Below are positions 33,721-42,905 of a stretch of 64,000 bases of DNA, piece by piece. The notes below the pieces were generated by a model. That model ran no database searches, was not told the origin of the DNA, and saw only the letters and a list, made by a program, of their open reading frames with translations. Location of the stretch: the NCBI GenBank assembly GCA_963699495.1, contig CAVOUB010000008.1, positions 310,001 through 374,000 on the forward strand, read 5' to 3'. The stretch is from JAIBJN01 sp963699495. Its GTDB lineage: Bacteria > Actinomycetota > Thermoleophilia > Gaiellales > Gaiellaceae. Position numbers and translations under genes: made by a program. Position 1 is the first letter of the stretch; every line of letters begins with the position of its first letter.

Positions 33721-33757
33721 TCTCGGCGACGTGTGAGGCGGCCGGGGAGCGGGCGGC

Positions 33758-34567
33758 TCAGAGCGAGCCGCGGTAGAGCTTGTTGCGTGCGACGCCGGTG
33801 AGGCGAGCGACGACATCCGCTGCGAGGCGCCGGGGGACTCCGGCGGCCACGAGCTCGGTGACGGCCTCGAGCGCCGGGTCGAGCTCGACCTCCTCCTCGC
33901 TGACGCGCGCCGGCCCGATGACGATCGTCACCTCACCCTTCGGCGCAGCGGCAAATCGCTCCGCGAGCTCACGCGCGCTGCCGCGAACGATCTCCTCGAA
34001 GCGCTTGGTGAGCTCCCGGCAGACGGCAACTGGGCGATCGGGCTGTGCCGCCGCCAGGCTCGCCAGGCTGGCCGGGAGCCGCTTCGGCGACTCGAAGGCG
34101 ACCGCCGGCCACGTCCAGCCGCGAAGCTCCTCCCAGAGTCGGTCGAGCGCCGCCTTCGTCCGCGGGAGATAGCCGAGAAACGTGTACCTCTCGCCCACGA
34201 GGCCGCTCGCCACGAGCGCGGTCTCGACCGCCGACGGGCCGGGAAGCACGGTCACCGGCATGCTCCGGTCGAGGGCCGCCGCAATCAGGGTCGCGCCTGG
34301 GTCGTTCATCCCGGGGAGGCCCGCGTCGCTCGCGAGCGCGATCCGCTCGCCGGCCTCGAGTCGCGGCACCACCTCCGCGACCCGCTGAGCCTCGTTGTGC
34401 CGATGGAACGACAGGAGACGGGCGCGGATGCCGTGCCGGTCGAGCAGGATGCGCGTCCGCCGCGTGTCCTCGCAGAGCACGAGATCCGCCTCGCGAAGCT
34501 CGCGAAGCGCGCGCAGCGTGACGTCCTCGAGATTGCCGATCGGCGTCGGGCAGACGACGAGCGGCAT
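33758..34567 (-). CDS. rsmI: 16S rRNA (cytidine1402-2'-O)-methyltransferase
   Basis: A 269-residue tetrapyrrole-methylase-fold enzyme. VVCPTPIGNLEDVTLRALR, LCEDTRRTRILLDRHGI, LASDAGLPGMNDPG, VLPGPSAVETAL and FLGYLPR give the RsmI signature in order. It methylates the 2'-hydroxyl of C1402 in the decoding centre. Start ATG 34567 lies 5 bases after the ROK kinase stop, so the two are probably one operon. Confidence 0.95.
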   Translation of the reverse strand: MPLVVCPTPIGNLEDVTLRALRELREADLVLCEDTRRTRILLDRHGIRARLLSFHRHNEAQRVAEVVPRLEAGERIALASDAGLPGMNDPGATLIAAALDRSMPVTVLPGPSAVETALVASGLVGERYTFLGYLPRTKAALDRLWEELRGWTWPAVAFESPKRLPASLASLAAAQPDRPVAVCRELTKRFEEIVRGSARELAERFAAAPKGEVTIVIGPARVSEEEVELDPALEAVTELVAAGVPRRLAADVVARLTGVARNKLYRGSL

Positions 34568-34572
34568 GGGCC

Positions 34573-35526
34573 TCAGCCCTCGTCGAGCGCGTCGAACGCG
34601 ACGAGCGCCGCGCCGATCAGGCCGGCCTCGGAGCCGAGCTCGGCCCTTACGATCCGTACCTCGTCGCGGGCGGGCGACAGTGCCCACTCGGAGACCACCA
34701 TTCGCGCCGAGTCGAGCAGGAGCTCGCCGGCCTCCGCGAAGCCTCCGCCGACGACGACGAGCTCCGGATTGAAGACGTTGACGAAATCGGCGATCCCGAC
34801 TCCGAGGTGGAAGCCGACGTGCTCGAGGACGGCGCGGGCATCGCCGGGGCCCGCCGAGGCGAGCTCCACCAGCAACCGCGGATCCACCTCCCGACCGGCC
34901 GCGGCGGCACGGCCCAGGTCGCCGTCCGGGTTCTCGGCGGCTGCGCGCTCGGCGAGACCGTCCGCCGCCAGCCCGGAAGCGAGGACTTCGAGGTGGCCGC
35001 GGCCCGGGCACGCTCCCTGGCACGGTGGGCCGTTCACGTCGATGGTGATGTGCCCGAGCTCGCCGGCCGCCCCGACCGCGCCCCGATACAGGCGGTTGTC
35101 CAGGATGAGCCCGCCGCCTACGCCCGTTCCGAGCGTGAGCATGATGACGTGCCGGGCCCCTCGGGCTGCGCCCAGCCGGTGCTCGGCGACGGCCGCGGCG
35201 TTCCCGTCGTTCTCGATCGCCACCGGCACTTCGAAGCGGGCCTGGAGCCGATCGCGCAGATCGACGCCGGCGAGGGGGATGTTCACTGACGCGACCGCGC
35301 GGCCCGAGCGCTGGTCGATCGTCGACGGGACGCCCACTCCGAGCGCCGCGAGCCCCTGGTCGGCTAGGCCCGCGATGACGCGCTCGAGCTGGGCGAGAAC
35401 GGCTTCCTCGCCGCTCAAGTCGGTGCGCTCGACTGCGCGACGAACGACCGCCCCGTCCCGATCGACGAGCCCCGCGGCCAGCTTCGTCCCGCCCAGGTCG
35501 ACCGCGATCACATGGGGAGCGCTCAT
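34573..35526 (-). CDS. ROK-family sugar kinase (glucokinase-like)
   Basis: A 317-residue kinase. The ATP loop VIAVDLGGTKLAAGLVD, VGVPSTIDQRSG, the catalytic region IENDGNAAAVAEH, TLGTGVGGGLILD and GAAGELGHITID are present. The ROK zinc site reads CQGACPGRGHLE, with a His where the last Cys is usual (GCLE). The sugar is most likely glucose, but N-acyl hexosamines are possible. It is divergent from the LCP gene 29 bases away and followed by rsmI. Confidence 0.9.
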   Translation of the reverse strand: MSAPHVIAVDLGGTKLAAGLVDRDGAVVRRAVERTDLSGEEAVLAQLERVIAGLADQGLAALGVGVPSTIDQRSGRAVASVNIPLAGVDLRDRLQARFEVPVAIENDGNAAAVAEHRLGAARGARHVIMLTLGTGVGGGLILDNRLYRGAVGAAGELGHITIDVNGPPCQGACPGRGHLEVLASGLAADGLAERAAAENPDGDLGRAAAAGREVDPRLLVELASAGPGDARAVLEHVGFHLGVGIADFVNVFNPELVVVGGGFAEAGELLLDSARMVVSEWALSPARDEVRIVRAELGSEAGLIGAALVAFDALDEG

Positions 35527-35555
35527 TCGGGGTCTGGCTACGATACTCGGTCGCT

Positions 35556-36731
35556 GTGGCGTCCAAGGACAAGCCGTACCGGGTCTATCGCGGCGGGCGG
35601 GCCAAGGGCCCCGTCCCGACGGAGTCGAGAAAGGGGCGTGATTCCACCCCTTCGGTCGGCGACGGGCGGGACGCCTACGCGCGCCCCAAGCCCAGCAAGC
35701 AGCGTCGGCGGCGCCGCTGGCTCCGCATCGGCCTCGTCGTCATCCTCGTCGCCGTCCTGGCATTCGCGGTGTGGGGCCTCCTGGGTTACCTCGCCTTTCG
35801 CAGCGGCGTGAAGGAGGCGAACGAGCGCCTCGACTCACGTGCCTACGCCGCGCTCGCGCCGCAGGACGGTCTCGTGCTCACGAACCCGTCCACGATCCTC
35901 GTCCTCGGCACCGACGAGGGCCCGAAGCGGGAAGGGCCCTTCCGCTCGGACGCGATCATGATCGTGCGGACGGACCCCGACGAGCACCGCATTGCGCTCC
36001 TCTCCATCCCGCGTGACCTGCGGGTCGAGATCCCCGGCCGCGGCCTGGACAAGGTGAATGCGGCTTATGCCTACGGCGGGCCCACCCTCGCCATCCGCAC
36101 CATCGAGGCGCTCACCGGGATCCCGGTGAACCATGTCGTCGTGGTCAACTTCTCCAAGTTCCGGGAGGTGATCGACACGCTCGGCGGCGTCACGATCGAC
36201 GTTCCCAAGCCGATCCTCTCGAACAAGTTCGAGTGCCCATTCGCAACGCAGGCGGAATGCGACCGCTGGCCCGGCTGGCGCTTCCGCAAGGGCGAGCGGA
36301 AGATGGACGGCCGGCGCGCGCTCATCTACGCGCGCATCAGGATCAACCAGCTCGACCCGGCCGAGAACGACATCACGCGCGGCGAGCGGCAGCAGGCGGT
36401 CCTCCAGGCGATCGCAGACGAGATCACGAGCTTCGACACGTTTCTGCGCATGCCGTTCATCGGCGACGAGCTCGTGGCGCCGCTCGCCACCGACCTCTCG
36501 GCGAACCAGTTCATCCAGCTCGGCTGGGTGAAGCGACGGACGCCCTCCGACGGCCTCCTCCGCTGCCGTCTCGGAGGCTCGGTCGCCGACATCGACGGCC
36601 AGTCGTTCATCATCGGGAGCGAGGACAATGCCTCGATCATCGCCATGGTCGAAGGCAAGACCGCTCCGCAGCGCCCGCGGCCCGGGGAGGGCCTCTTCGG
36701 CCCCGGCTGCCGCGTCGGCCGGAGCGACTGA
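35556..36731 (+). CDS. LytR-CpsA-Psr (LCP) family glycopolymer ligase
   Basis: A 391-residue membrane protein starting at GTG 35556. A basic cytoplasmic tail of about 50 residues and one transmembrane helix (IGLVVILVAVLAFAVWGLL) precede the LCP domain: TILVLGTDEG, RSDAIMIVRTD, LSIPRDLRVEIPG, DKVNAAYAYGG, INTLGGVTIDVP-like sequence and RRALIYARIR. LCP enzymes attach teichoic acids, arabinogalactan or capsule polymers to peptidoglycan outside the membrane. It is divergent from the ROK kinase. Confidence 0.94.
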   Translation: MASKDKPYRVYRGGRAKGPVPTESRKGRDSTPSVGDGRDAYARPKPSKQRRRRRWLRIGLVVILVAVLAFAVWGLLGYLAFRSGVKEANERLDSRAYAALAPQDGLVLTNPSTILVLGTDEGPKREGPFRSDAIMIVRTDPDEHRIALLSIPRDLRVEIPGRGLDKVNAAYAYGGPTLAIRTIEALTGIPVNHVVVVNFSKFREVIDTLGGVTIDVPKPILSNKFECPFATQAECDRWPGWRFRKGERKMDGRRALIYARIRINQLDPAENDITRGERQQAVLQAIADEITSFDTFLRMPFIGDELVAPLATDLSANQFIQLGWVKRRTPSDGLLRCRLGGSVADIDGQSFIIGSEDNASIIAMVEGKTAPQRPRPGEGLFGPGCRVGRSD

Positions 36732-36755
36732 AGGCGCTTCGGCCCGATGGACGGC

Positions 36756-37043
36756 CTAGGACTCGGCGGCCTTCGATTCGGCCTTGTCGGGCTTCTTCTT
36801 CTCGCCCGAATCGCCGCCGCCGCCGTCGCCACCGTCCCCGTCCTTCGCCGCGGGGCGCCGGTTGCCGCGCCCGTAGTCGGTCGAGTAGAAGCCCGAGCCC
36901 TTGAAATGGATCGCAGCCGGATAGAGCACCTTCGTGACCGGCCCTTCGCCGCAGATCTCACACACCTCCGCCGGCGGGTCCGTCATGCGTTGAAACACCT
37001 CGAACGTGTGCCCGTTGGGACAGCGATATTCGTAGATCGGCAT
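36756..37043 (-). CDS. FmdB-type zinc ribbon protein
   Basis: A 95-residue protein. The N-terminal MPIYEYRCPNGHTFEVFQ with the pair CEICGEG forms the FmdB/regulatory zinc ribbon (CxxxH-C-C). KVLYPAAIHFKGSGFYSTDY completes the conserved core. The C-terminal part is a low-complexity Gly/Asp/Lys tail. The family is widespread and its role is unclear; the name comes from a formamidase operon regulator. It converges on the LCP gene. Confidence 0.92.
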   Translation of the reverse strand: MPIYEYRCPNGHTFEVFQRMTDPPAEVCEICGEGPVTKVLYPAAIHFKGSGFYSTDYGRGNRRPAAKDGDGGDGGGGDSGEKKKPDKAESKAAES

Positions 37044-37072
37044 CGTAAAAAGGCCGCGCCTTGCAGGGGCAG

Positions 37073-38722
37073 ATGCTAGCAGGGGCCACGGGGGCCCCCG
37101 GCACTCCAGACCAGGGAGTGCCAGCCCCCGGAGGGGGCCGGAAGGGCGCGTTCCCGGTCGACGCCTACACCCTGGGAGTCACCGCCATCGCGGCCGGGCT
37201 GGGTGCGTTCCTGTTGCTGCGCTTGCACGCGCTCCCACCACACGAGGACGAGACGCTCGCCTTTTTCGTCAGCCATGAATCGCTCGGCGACATGCTCCGG
37301 ACGGTGCTCGGAGAGCGTGGGGGCGCGCCTCTCCACTACGTGCTGGCGTATCTCGCCGGGCTGGTCGACCCGGGCCTGACGAGCCTCCGGCTCGTCTCGG
37401 CGGCCTTCGCCGTCGCGAGCGTGCCCGTGATCGCGGCGCTCGTCACGCGCCTGACCGACCGACGGACGGCGCTCCTGGCCACATTCGTCGCCGCGGCCAG
37501 CTGGACGATGCTCTACCACGGCATCTACGGCCGCATGTACAGCTTGTTCCTGTTCACGGCCACGCTCTCGCTGCTTCTCCTCCTGCGAGCTGTGGAGCGA
37601 GGAACGCGCGGCCGCTGGGCGGCGTGGACCGCGGCGACGCTCGCGCTCCTGGCGACGCAGCCGTACGGCGTGCTCGTGCTGGTCTCCGAGATCGTCTACG
37701 TCGCCGCCCTGCGGGCCCGCCGCCCGCTCCCGCTCCGCGCTCCGGGGATCGCGCTCGTGGCGGTCGTCGTTCTCGCAGGGCCACTCTGGCGGACGTATGC
37801 GCTGCTCGCCTCGCGCTTCGAGGTCGGAGTCGGCGAGCGGAGCTCGGAGCTCGGATCTCCCCTGGACGTCGTGGAGTACCTCTGGGACGTCTTCGGTGAC
37901 TTCACCGCGGGGGCGCTCGTCGTCTCGGTGCCGATCGCTCTCGTCGCAGCGCTCGGGCTCGTGGCGATCGCGCGGACGCGCCCCGAGTCGGCCTTGCTGG
38001 CCGGCGCGATCGTGCTCGTCCCCGCCCTGGCGCTCCTGGCCGCCGGATCGGGCCCCGGCGTCTCGCTCGAGACCCGCCACCTGATCTTCGTGCTGCCGTT
38101 CGCGGCCATGGCGATCGCGGCCGGGCTGCTGCGCATCGGCTCGGCGGCAGGACGGGCGGGCCCGGGCGTGATCGCGGCGCTGCTCGGGTTCCTCCTCGCA
38201 TCGCAGATCGCCTGGGGCCTCGACCGGACGCGCTGGCTCTACACCGGCGAGCCGAGCGAACGGGCGAAGGCCCGGATCGAGGTCGCCGACTGGCTGGCCG
38301 AGAACGGGCGCGCGGACGATGTCCTCTTCGGGTACGAGCCGACGTACCTCGACGCGTGGGAGCACGGGGCGCCGTTCGGGAAGATCTTCGTCCCACGCGC
38401 CGACGCGAAGCTCGCGCTCGAGGCGCTCGACGATGCGGGCAAGCCGCTCGGCCACGGCGTCTGGGTGCTCGACGCCTCCGACTTCGTCGACCAGGACCAC
38501 GCCAGGCTCACGATCCCGGACGCTTCGCCCGGGAACGAGTTCGAAACCGCCGCGTTCGGCCCGTTCCTGGTCGTCAGGACGCGCGAGCCGACCGAGACCT
38601 CCGAGGGCTTCCTCGAGGCCACCCTGAAGGTGCAAGAGCTCAGCGCCCAGCTCGGCGTCGGCGACGCGAACCGCAACGCTCTCACCGCCCGCGAAGCTCT
38701 CGAAAGGCTGGAGGGGCCCTAG
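37073..38722 (+). CDS. GT-C-fold membrane glycosyltransferase (PMT/GT39-like)
   Basis: About 549 residues from ATG 37073 (TTG 37061 is in frame). The N-terminal loop after the first helix has LPPHEDETLAFFVSHE, in the place of the catalytic acidic pair of GT-C enzymes. About ten transmembrane helices follow (for example LLATFVAAASWTMLYHGIYG, ALVVSVPIALVAALGLVAI). The C-terminal 170 residues are soluble. Such proteins use polyprenyl-phosphate sugars outside the membrane. The acceptor is unknown. Confidence 0.8.
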   Translation: MLAGATGAPGTPDQGVPAPGGGRKGAFPVDAYTLGVTAIAAGLGAFLLLRLHALPPHEDETLAFFVSHESLGDMLRTVLGERGGAPLHYVLAYLAGLVDPGLTSLRLVSAAFAVASVPVIAALVTRLTDRRTALLATFVAAASWTMLYHGIYGRMYSLFLFTATLSLLLLLRAVERGTRGRWAAWTAATLALLATQPYGVLVLVSEIVYVAALRARRPLPLRAPGIALVAVVVLAGPLWRTYALLASRFEVGVGERSSELGSPLDVVEYLWDVFGDFTAGALVVSVPIALVAALGLVAIARTRPESALLAGAIVLVPALALLAAGSGPGVSLETRHLIFVLPFAAMAIAAGLLRIGSAAGRAGPGVIAALLGFLLASQIAWGLDRTRWLYTGEPSERAKARIEVADWLAENGRADDVLFGYEPTYLDAWEHGAPFGKIFVPRADAKLALEALDDAGKPLGHGVWVLDASDFVDQDHARLTIPDASPGNEFETAAFGPFLVVRTREPTETSEGFLEATLKVQELSAQLGVGDANRNALTAREALERLEGP

Positions 38723-38925
38723 CGGGAGCGCTCGCCGCGCGCCTCGCGCTCGACCAGCTCCCGGTAGCACGGCGCCTCCTCGAAGGCGGCCAGCCCGGCT
38801 GGCGTCTCCCGCGCCCGCGGGCGGGCGCGCACCTTCATCCGCCCCGCCGCCGCCAGACCGGCCACGCTCCCGACCAGCCCGCCGAGCAGGAAGGGTCGAA
38901 GCCGCCTGCGGCGCTCGCCGTCCAC
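38719..38925 (-). CDS. Small single-pass membrane protein
   Basis: A 68-residue protein from GTG 38925. A short basic N-terminus (RRRRLRP) is followed by a hydrophobic helix (FLLGGLVGSVAGLAAAGRM) and a charged C-terminal half (AAFEEAPCYRELVEREARG). Its stop overlaps the stop of the convergent GT-C gene by four bases. The family is not recognised, but the arrangement of a basic N-terminus and one helix is credible. Confidence 0.55.
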   Translation of the reverse strand: MDGERRRRLRPFLLGGLVGSVAGLAAAGRMKVRARPRARETPAGLAAFEEAPCYRELVEREARGERSR

Positions 38926-38940
38926 GGCACCGATTGTAGG

Positions 38941-39750
38941 GTGCGAGGCGTGATCTGCACGCTCGGGGACCTCCTCCTGGACGTCGTCGTGCGGCTCGAC
39001 GGCCCGATCGCCCAAGATACGGACACCTATGGACGCACGCACGTCGGCGCCGGAGGCCAGGCTGCGAACGTCGCCGCGTGGGTGGCGGCGCTGGGGGGCG
39101 GCGCGCGGTTCGTGGGCAAGCGGGCCCGAGACCCGGCGGGCCGGATCCTGGCCGAGGAGCTGCGCGGCCGCGGCGTCGAGCTCGCCGGGCCGGAGGCGGA
39201 GTCCGGAACCGGGACGGTCGTCTCCGTGGCCACGCCGGACGGGGCAAGGACGATGCTGAGCGACCGCGGCGTCTCCACCGAGTTCGCCCCGGAAGAGCTC
39301 GACGCTGCCTGGCTCGACGGGTGCACGTGGCTGCACGTTCCCGGCTACAGCCTGGTGCGCTCCCCCCTCCGCGAGACCGCGCTGACCGCGGCCGCGCTTG
39401 CGCCGCAGGTCGCCGTCGACCTGTCCTCGACGGCCGCGATCCAGGAGGCGGGCGTCGACCGCTTTCGCGAGACCCTGGCGTTGCTGCAGCCTCGCGTCGT
39501 GTTCGCCAACGAGGCCGAGGCGCAACTCGTGGGCCGGGTCGACGCCGAGACGGTCGTCGTCAAGCGCGGCGCGCGTGGCTGCGTCCTCCTGCGCGCCGGC
39601 GAAAGCGACGAGCTGCCCGCGGTCGACGCCGACGCGGTCGATTCCACGGGCGCCGGCGACGCGTTCGCGGCCGGCTTCTTGGTCGGCGGCGCGGAGCTCG
39701 GGCTCGACGCGGCGGCCCGGTGTGTGGCCAAGATGGGGGCGATGCCCTGA
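38941..39750 (+). CDS. psuK: PfkB-family sugar kinase, likely pseudouridine kinase
   Basis: A roughly 269-residue ribokinase-fold enzyme. TLGDLLLDVVVRL at the start, GAGGQAANVAAWVAALGG (sugar site), and the C-terminal catalytic DSTGAGDAFAAGFL are present. Start is GTG 38941 or 38950. Its TGA stop overlaps the psuG ATG (TGATG), so the two are co-translated. Partnered with psuG, it likely phosphorylates pseudouridine to pseudouridine 5'-phosphate. The sugar specificity is inferred from context. Confidence 0.87.
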   Translation: MRGVICTLGDLLLDVVVRLDGPIAQDTDTYGRTHVGAGGQAANVAAWVAALGGGARFVGKRARDPAGRILAEELRGRGVELAGPEAESGTGTVVSVATPDGARTMLSDRGVSTEFAPEELDAAWLDGCTWLHVPGYSLVRSPLRETALTAAALAPQVAVDLSSTAAIQEAGVDRFRETLALLQPRVVFANEAEAQLVGRVDAETVVVKRGARGCVLLRAGESDELPAVDADAVDSTGAGDAFAAGFLVGGAELGLDAAARCVAKMGAMP

Positions 39751-40649
39751 TGGCCGACCTGATTCGCGTCCACCCGGAGGTGCGTGCCGCGCTCGAAGCG
39801 CGGAGGCCGGTCGTCGCCCTCGAGACGACGCTCGTCTCCCACGGCTTCCCGCGCGGGGAGGGCGCCGTGGTCGCCGCGGAGGCCGAACGCCGCGTGCGGG
39901 CGGCCTGGGCCGTGCCGGCGACGATCGGAGTCGTCGACGGCGTCATCCAGGTCGGGCTCACCGAGGAGCAGCTGGAGCGCTTCGGCAACTCACCGGATGC
40001 CCGCAAGGTCGGGCCGCGCGACCTGGCGGTCTGCGCGGCGCAGGGTGTGCTCGGCGCGACGACCGCCGGCGGGACGCTGGCCGTCTGCCGCGCAGTCGGC
40101 ATCGGCTTCCTCGGCACGGGCGGGCTCGGCGGCGTCCACCGGGGCTGGACGGAGCGGCCGGACATCTCCGCCGACCTCGGCGAGCTCGCCCGCACGGAAG
40201 CGCTCGTCGTCGCCTCCGGTGCCAAGTCCCTGCTGGACGTGCAGGCGACCTCGGAGCTCCTGGAGACGATCGGTGTCCCCGTCCTCGGGTGGCGGGTCGA
40301 CACCATGCCGCTCTTCTACGCGCGCGACGGCGGGCCGCCGGTCTCGGCGCGCGTCCTGACCGTGGAGGAGGTCGCCCAGATCGCGCAGTTTCACTGGAGG
40401 CTGGGCCGCCACTCCGCGCTCCTGCTCGCGAGGCCGCCGGACGAGAGCCTCGACGTCGAGCCGCTCATCCAGGAAGGCGTCGCCGAGGCCGAGCGCCAGG
40501 GCGTGCGCGGCCAGGACGTGACGCCGTTCGTGCTGGCCTATCTCCACGAGGCGAGCGACGGGGCGACGGTCGGGGTGAACAAGAAGCTGATCGTCGAGAA
40601 CGCCGCCCTCGCCGCCGAGGTCGCGGTCGCGTACTCACGGCTGCAATGA
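39750..40649 (+). CDS. psuG: Pseudouridine-5'-phosphate glycosidase
   Basis: A 299-residue enzyme that cleaves the C-C bond of pseudouridine 5'-phosphate to uracil and ribose 5-phosphate. VVALETTLVSHGFPRG, TIGVVDGVIQVGL, ATTAGGTLAVC, FLGTGGLGGVHRG, SGAKSLLDV and ETIGVPVLGWR are family landmarks with the catalytic Lys region. It completes a two-gene pseudouridine catabolic unit with psuK. Confidence 0.95.
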   Translation: MADLIRVHPEVRAALEARRPVVALETTLVSHGFPRGEGAVVAAEAERRVRAAWAVPATIGVVDGVIQVGLTEEQLERFGNSPDARKVGPRDLAVCAAQGVLGATTAGGTLAVCRAVGIGFLGTGGLGGVHRGWTERPDISADLGELARTEALVVASGAKSLLDVQATSELLETIGVPVLGWRVDTMPLFYARDGGPPVSARVLTVEEVAQIAQFHWRLGRHSALLLARPPDESLDVEPLIQEGVAEAERQGVRGQDVTPFVLAYLHEASDGATVGVNKKLIVENAALAAEVAVAYSRLQ

Positions 40650-40694
40650 GACCCTGCTGATTCTGGCCCTGTTCCTCCTGATCGGCCCTGGTCT

Positions 40695-41677
40695 TCACGG
40701 ACTGACGACGGCGGCCTCCCAGGGGGCCAGCCGGAGCCCCTCGACGGTCTGCTCCTCGTCGGTCAGGTTGGCGGCGACTGTCGTCGACCTGCCGCGCCGC
40801 CAGGCCCAGACCCCGTCCGGAGCCGAGAGCGCCGAGTAGGCGCCGGCGCGCAGGTCGGCCGACCGGCGGCGCGGCGTCCGGCGCCACCTCGGCGTCTCCG
40901 AGGCCGAGCTCGTCCCCGTAGTAGAGCGTCGGCGTGCCGCGGAGCCCGAAGAGGATTTGGAGCGCTGCGCGGACCTTCCTCCCGTCGCCCCCGGCCCAGC
41001 GGGAGCCGTAGCGCGGGATGTCGTGGTTTCCAAGCGTCCAGAGCGGCCAGCCGCTCGAGGGGAGCAGCCGCTCCGCCGACTCGACCACGTCTCGCAAGGC
41101 GCGAGCCTCGAACGGCGTGTAGGAGAGGCCGAGGTTGAAGGTCATGTGCAGCTCGTCGTCGCCGGCCCCGTAGAACCTCGCGACGTCCGCCGGGTCGATC
41201 ACCCCTTCGCCGACGAGGAGGCGCGGCGGATCCTCGGCGTCGGCGACCGCACGCCAGCGGCGCAGGACCTCGTGGAGCTCCGGGCGCATGTAGTTCCAGC
41301 GAAGCCGCTGACCGTGCCCCTGCAGCCACCAGGGGTCACCCTCTTCCAGCGGCGGGTTGTCGCGGAGGTCGCGATCCTTGACGACGAGGTAGGGAACGTC
41401 GATGCGGAAGCCTGCGACTCCGCGCCCGAACCAGAACCGGAGGATCTCGTCGAACGCGTCCCGCACGCCCTCGTTCCACCAGTTCAGGTCGGGCTGCTCC
41501 GGCAGGAATCGGCGTCGGGCGAGGGCATGATCGGGTTCAGCCAGATCCCGTCCACGCCGAGCCAGGCGAGGTACTCGAGCCTCCGGATCAGCCCCGGAGG
41601 CCCTCTGCGAACGAGCGCGGGTAGACCTGGTAGAGGACACCGCCGCGCCACCACGCGACGCTCGGGTCCGCCGTCAC
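40695..41677 (-). pseudogene. Alpha-amylase-family (GH13) gene remnant with deletions and frame changes
   Basis: Fragments of one GH13 protein lie in order but in different frames. From GTG 41677: VAWWRGGVLYQVYPRSFA, then a stop. Next frame: LIRRLEYLAWLGVDGIWLNP. Next: FLPEQPDLNWWNEGVRDAF, GVAGFRIDVPYLV and LWTLGNHDIPRYGSRW (the catalytic NHD box). C-terminal end: GVWAWRRG and VAANLTDEEQTVEGLRL. The block between beta2 and beta4, the region with the usual DxxxNH motif, is missing. The start overlaps the upstream gene stop as GTGA. Confidence 0.85.
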
Positions 41678-41898
41678 TCGTCGATCCGCTCGATGGCGAC
41701 GATGTCATCGGCGGCGAAGCTCTCGGGGCCGGCCTCGCCCCAGCCCACCACGTCCCCGCTCGGCAGCACCGCCACGGGCCCGATGACGCGGCCGTCGCGC
41801 AGGAGCAGGCGCGTTTGGTGCACGCCCCAGGCGTCCTGGGGCCAGGAGGCGACCTCGGCCGCGAGCCAGTCGGGAAGGCGAGCGGGCTCCTCGGGCAC
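41674..41898 (-). CDS. Small hypothetical protein upstream of the amylase remnant
   Basis: A 74-residue protein from GTG 41898. LPDWLAAEVASWPQDAWGVH, QTRLLLRDGRVIGPVAVLPS and GDVVGWGEAGPESFAADDIV suggest a compact beta-rich domain. The last codon of the GYD gene overlaps its start by one base, and its own stop overlaps the amylase start as GTGA, so a coupled three-gene unit is likely. No family is recognised. Confidence 0.6.
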   Translation of the reverse strand: MPEEPARLPDWLAAEVASWPQDAWGVHQTRLLLRDGRVIGPVAVLPSGDVVGWGEAGPESFAADDIVAIERIDE

Positions 41899-42185
41899 TA
41901 CCCGCCGAGGAGCTTGATGAGGTCGTCGACCTCGAGCATCTCGTACGACTGCGTGTGGACGCTCCCGCGCGCTCCCAGCGAGACCGAGACCTCGGCGATC
42001 ACGGCCGAGCTCTCCGCCTCGACGATGTTCACGAAGTCATGGGGGCCGAGCAGGAACCACTGGTGGATCACCTTGGCGCCCAGCTCCTCGACGTCCTTGT
42101 TCACCTCGCGCAGGCGGTCCGGGTTCGCTCGGAGCGTCTGCAGGCCCTGCTCGCTCAGCGTCGACAGCATCAGGTACTTGGGCAT
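41898..42185 (-). CDS. GYD-domain protein
   Basis: A 95-residue alpha/beta barrel-type protein of the GYD family: PKYLMLSTLSEQGLQTLRAN, LGAKVIHQWFLLGPHDFVNI and SLGARGSVHTQSYEML. The family name comes from a Gly-Tyr-Asp motif, read here as GPHDFV. The function is unknown. It is the first gene of a minus-strand unit with a 74-residue protein and the amylase remnant. Confidence 0.82.
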   Translation of the reverse strand: MPKYLMLSTLSEQGLQTLRANPDRLREVNKDVEELGAKVIHQWFLLGPHDFVNIVEAESSAVIAEVSVSLGARGSVHTQSYEMLEVDDLIKLLGG

Positions 42186-42194
42186 CGTCCCTCC

Positions 42195-42881
42195 CTAGGC
42201 GGCTTCGGGAGGCGAGGATACAGCGGCCCGCGCCCGCTGCTCGAAATAGAGCACGGCGAGGCCGAAGAAGAGGAAGGGCGCCAGCACGACCCGGACGAGC
42301 ACGGCGGCGACGATGGCGCCGTTGTCGGCGAAGCCGACCAGGGCCACGCCGAGGGCGAAGCCGAGCACGACGTTGATCATGATCAGCGCGGCGATCACGC
42401 CGAGCGCGTGCAGGTACTCGGCCCGCGCCAGCTGAATCGAGCGGAGGAGCGAGTACGCGATCCGGTCGAAGGCGTTCTTCACGTTCGGGTCGCGCTCGAG
42501 CATCGCCGCGGGGATCGAGAACCCCATGAGCGCGATCCAGAGCCCGCCGATGACGAACAGGAACAGGTACTGGAGCGCGATCACGGCAGGAACCGCGACC
42601 ACGAACGTGAGGACGACGAGGGCCGGGGCGCGGAGGCCGACCTGCGCCCAGGCCTCGGCGAAGGAATCGCCCGAGACGAGACGGGTGGCGGCGGCGTAGG
42701 TCGCCGTGAAGGCGAACGCGAGAATGAGCACCTCGAGCAGGCCCGGCGCCGCGCGCGCGAGCAGGAACGCGCCGCCCTCGACGGCGCCGAGGCCGATCGC
42801 GGCCCAGGGGCGCTGGCCGTACAGGTGCACGGTCTCCGAGAGCAGCTCGCCGAGCCGGAGCGGGCGGTCGGGGGGCGACAC
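42195..42881 (-). CDS. Polytopic membrane protein
   Basis: A 228-residue protein from GTG 42881. About six hydrophobic helices (GGAFLLARAAPGLLEVLILA, LVVLTFVVAVPAVIALQYLF, GGLWIALMGFSIPAAML, LHALGVIAALIMINVVLGF, ALVGFADNGAIVAAVLVRVV) lie between soluble loops. DPNVKNAFDRIAYSLLRSIQ resembles the cytoplasmic loop of DUF975-like or glycerophosphoryl-type membrane proteins. The role is unknown. It is 24 bases divergent from the GNAT gene. Confidence 0.72.
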   Translation of the reverse strand: MSPPDRPLRLGELLSETVHLYGQRPWAAIGLGAVEGGAFLLARAAPGLLEVLILAFAFTATYAAATRLVSGDSFAEAWAQVGLRAPALVVLTFVVAVPAVIALQYLFLFVIGGLWIALMGFSIPAAMLERDPNVKNAFDRIAYSLLRSIQLARAEYLHALGVIAALIMINVVLGFALGVALVGFADNGAIVAAVLVRVVLAPFLFFGLAVLYFEQRARAAVSSPPEAA

Positions 42882-42905
42882 GTCGCGGAACTCTAGGGTT
42901 CCGGC

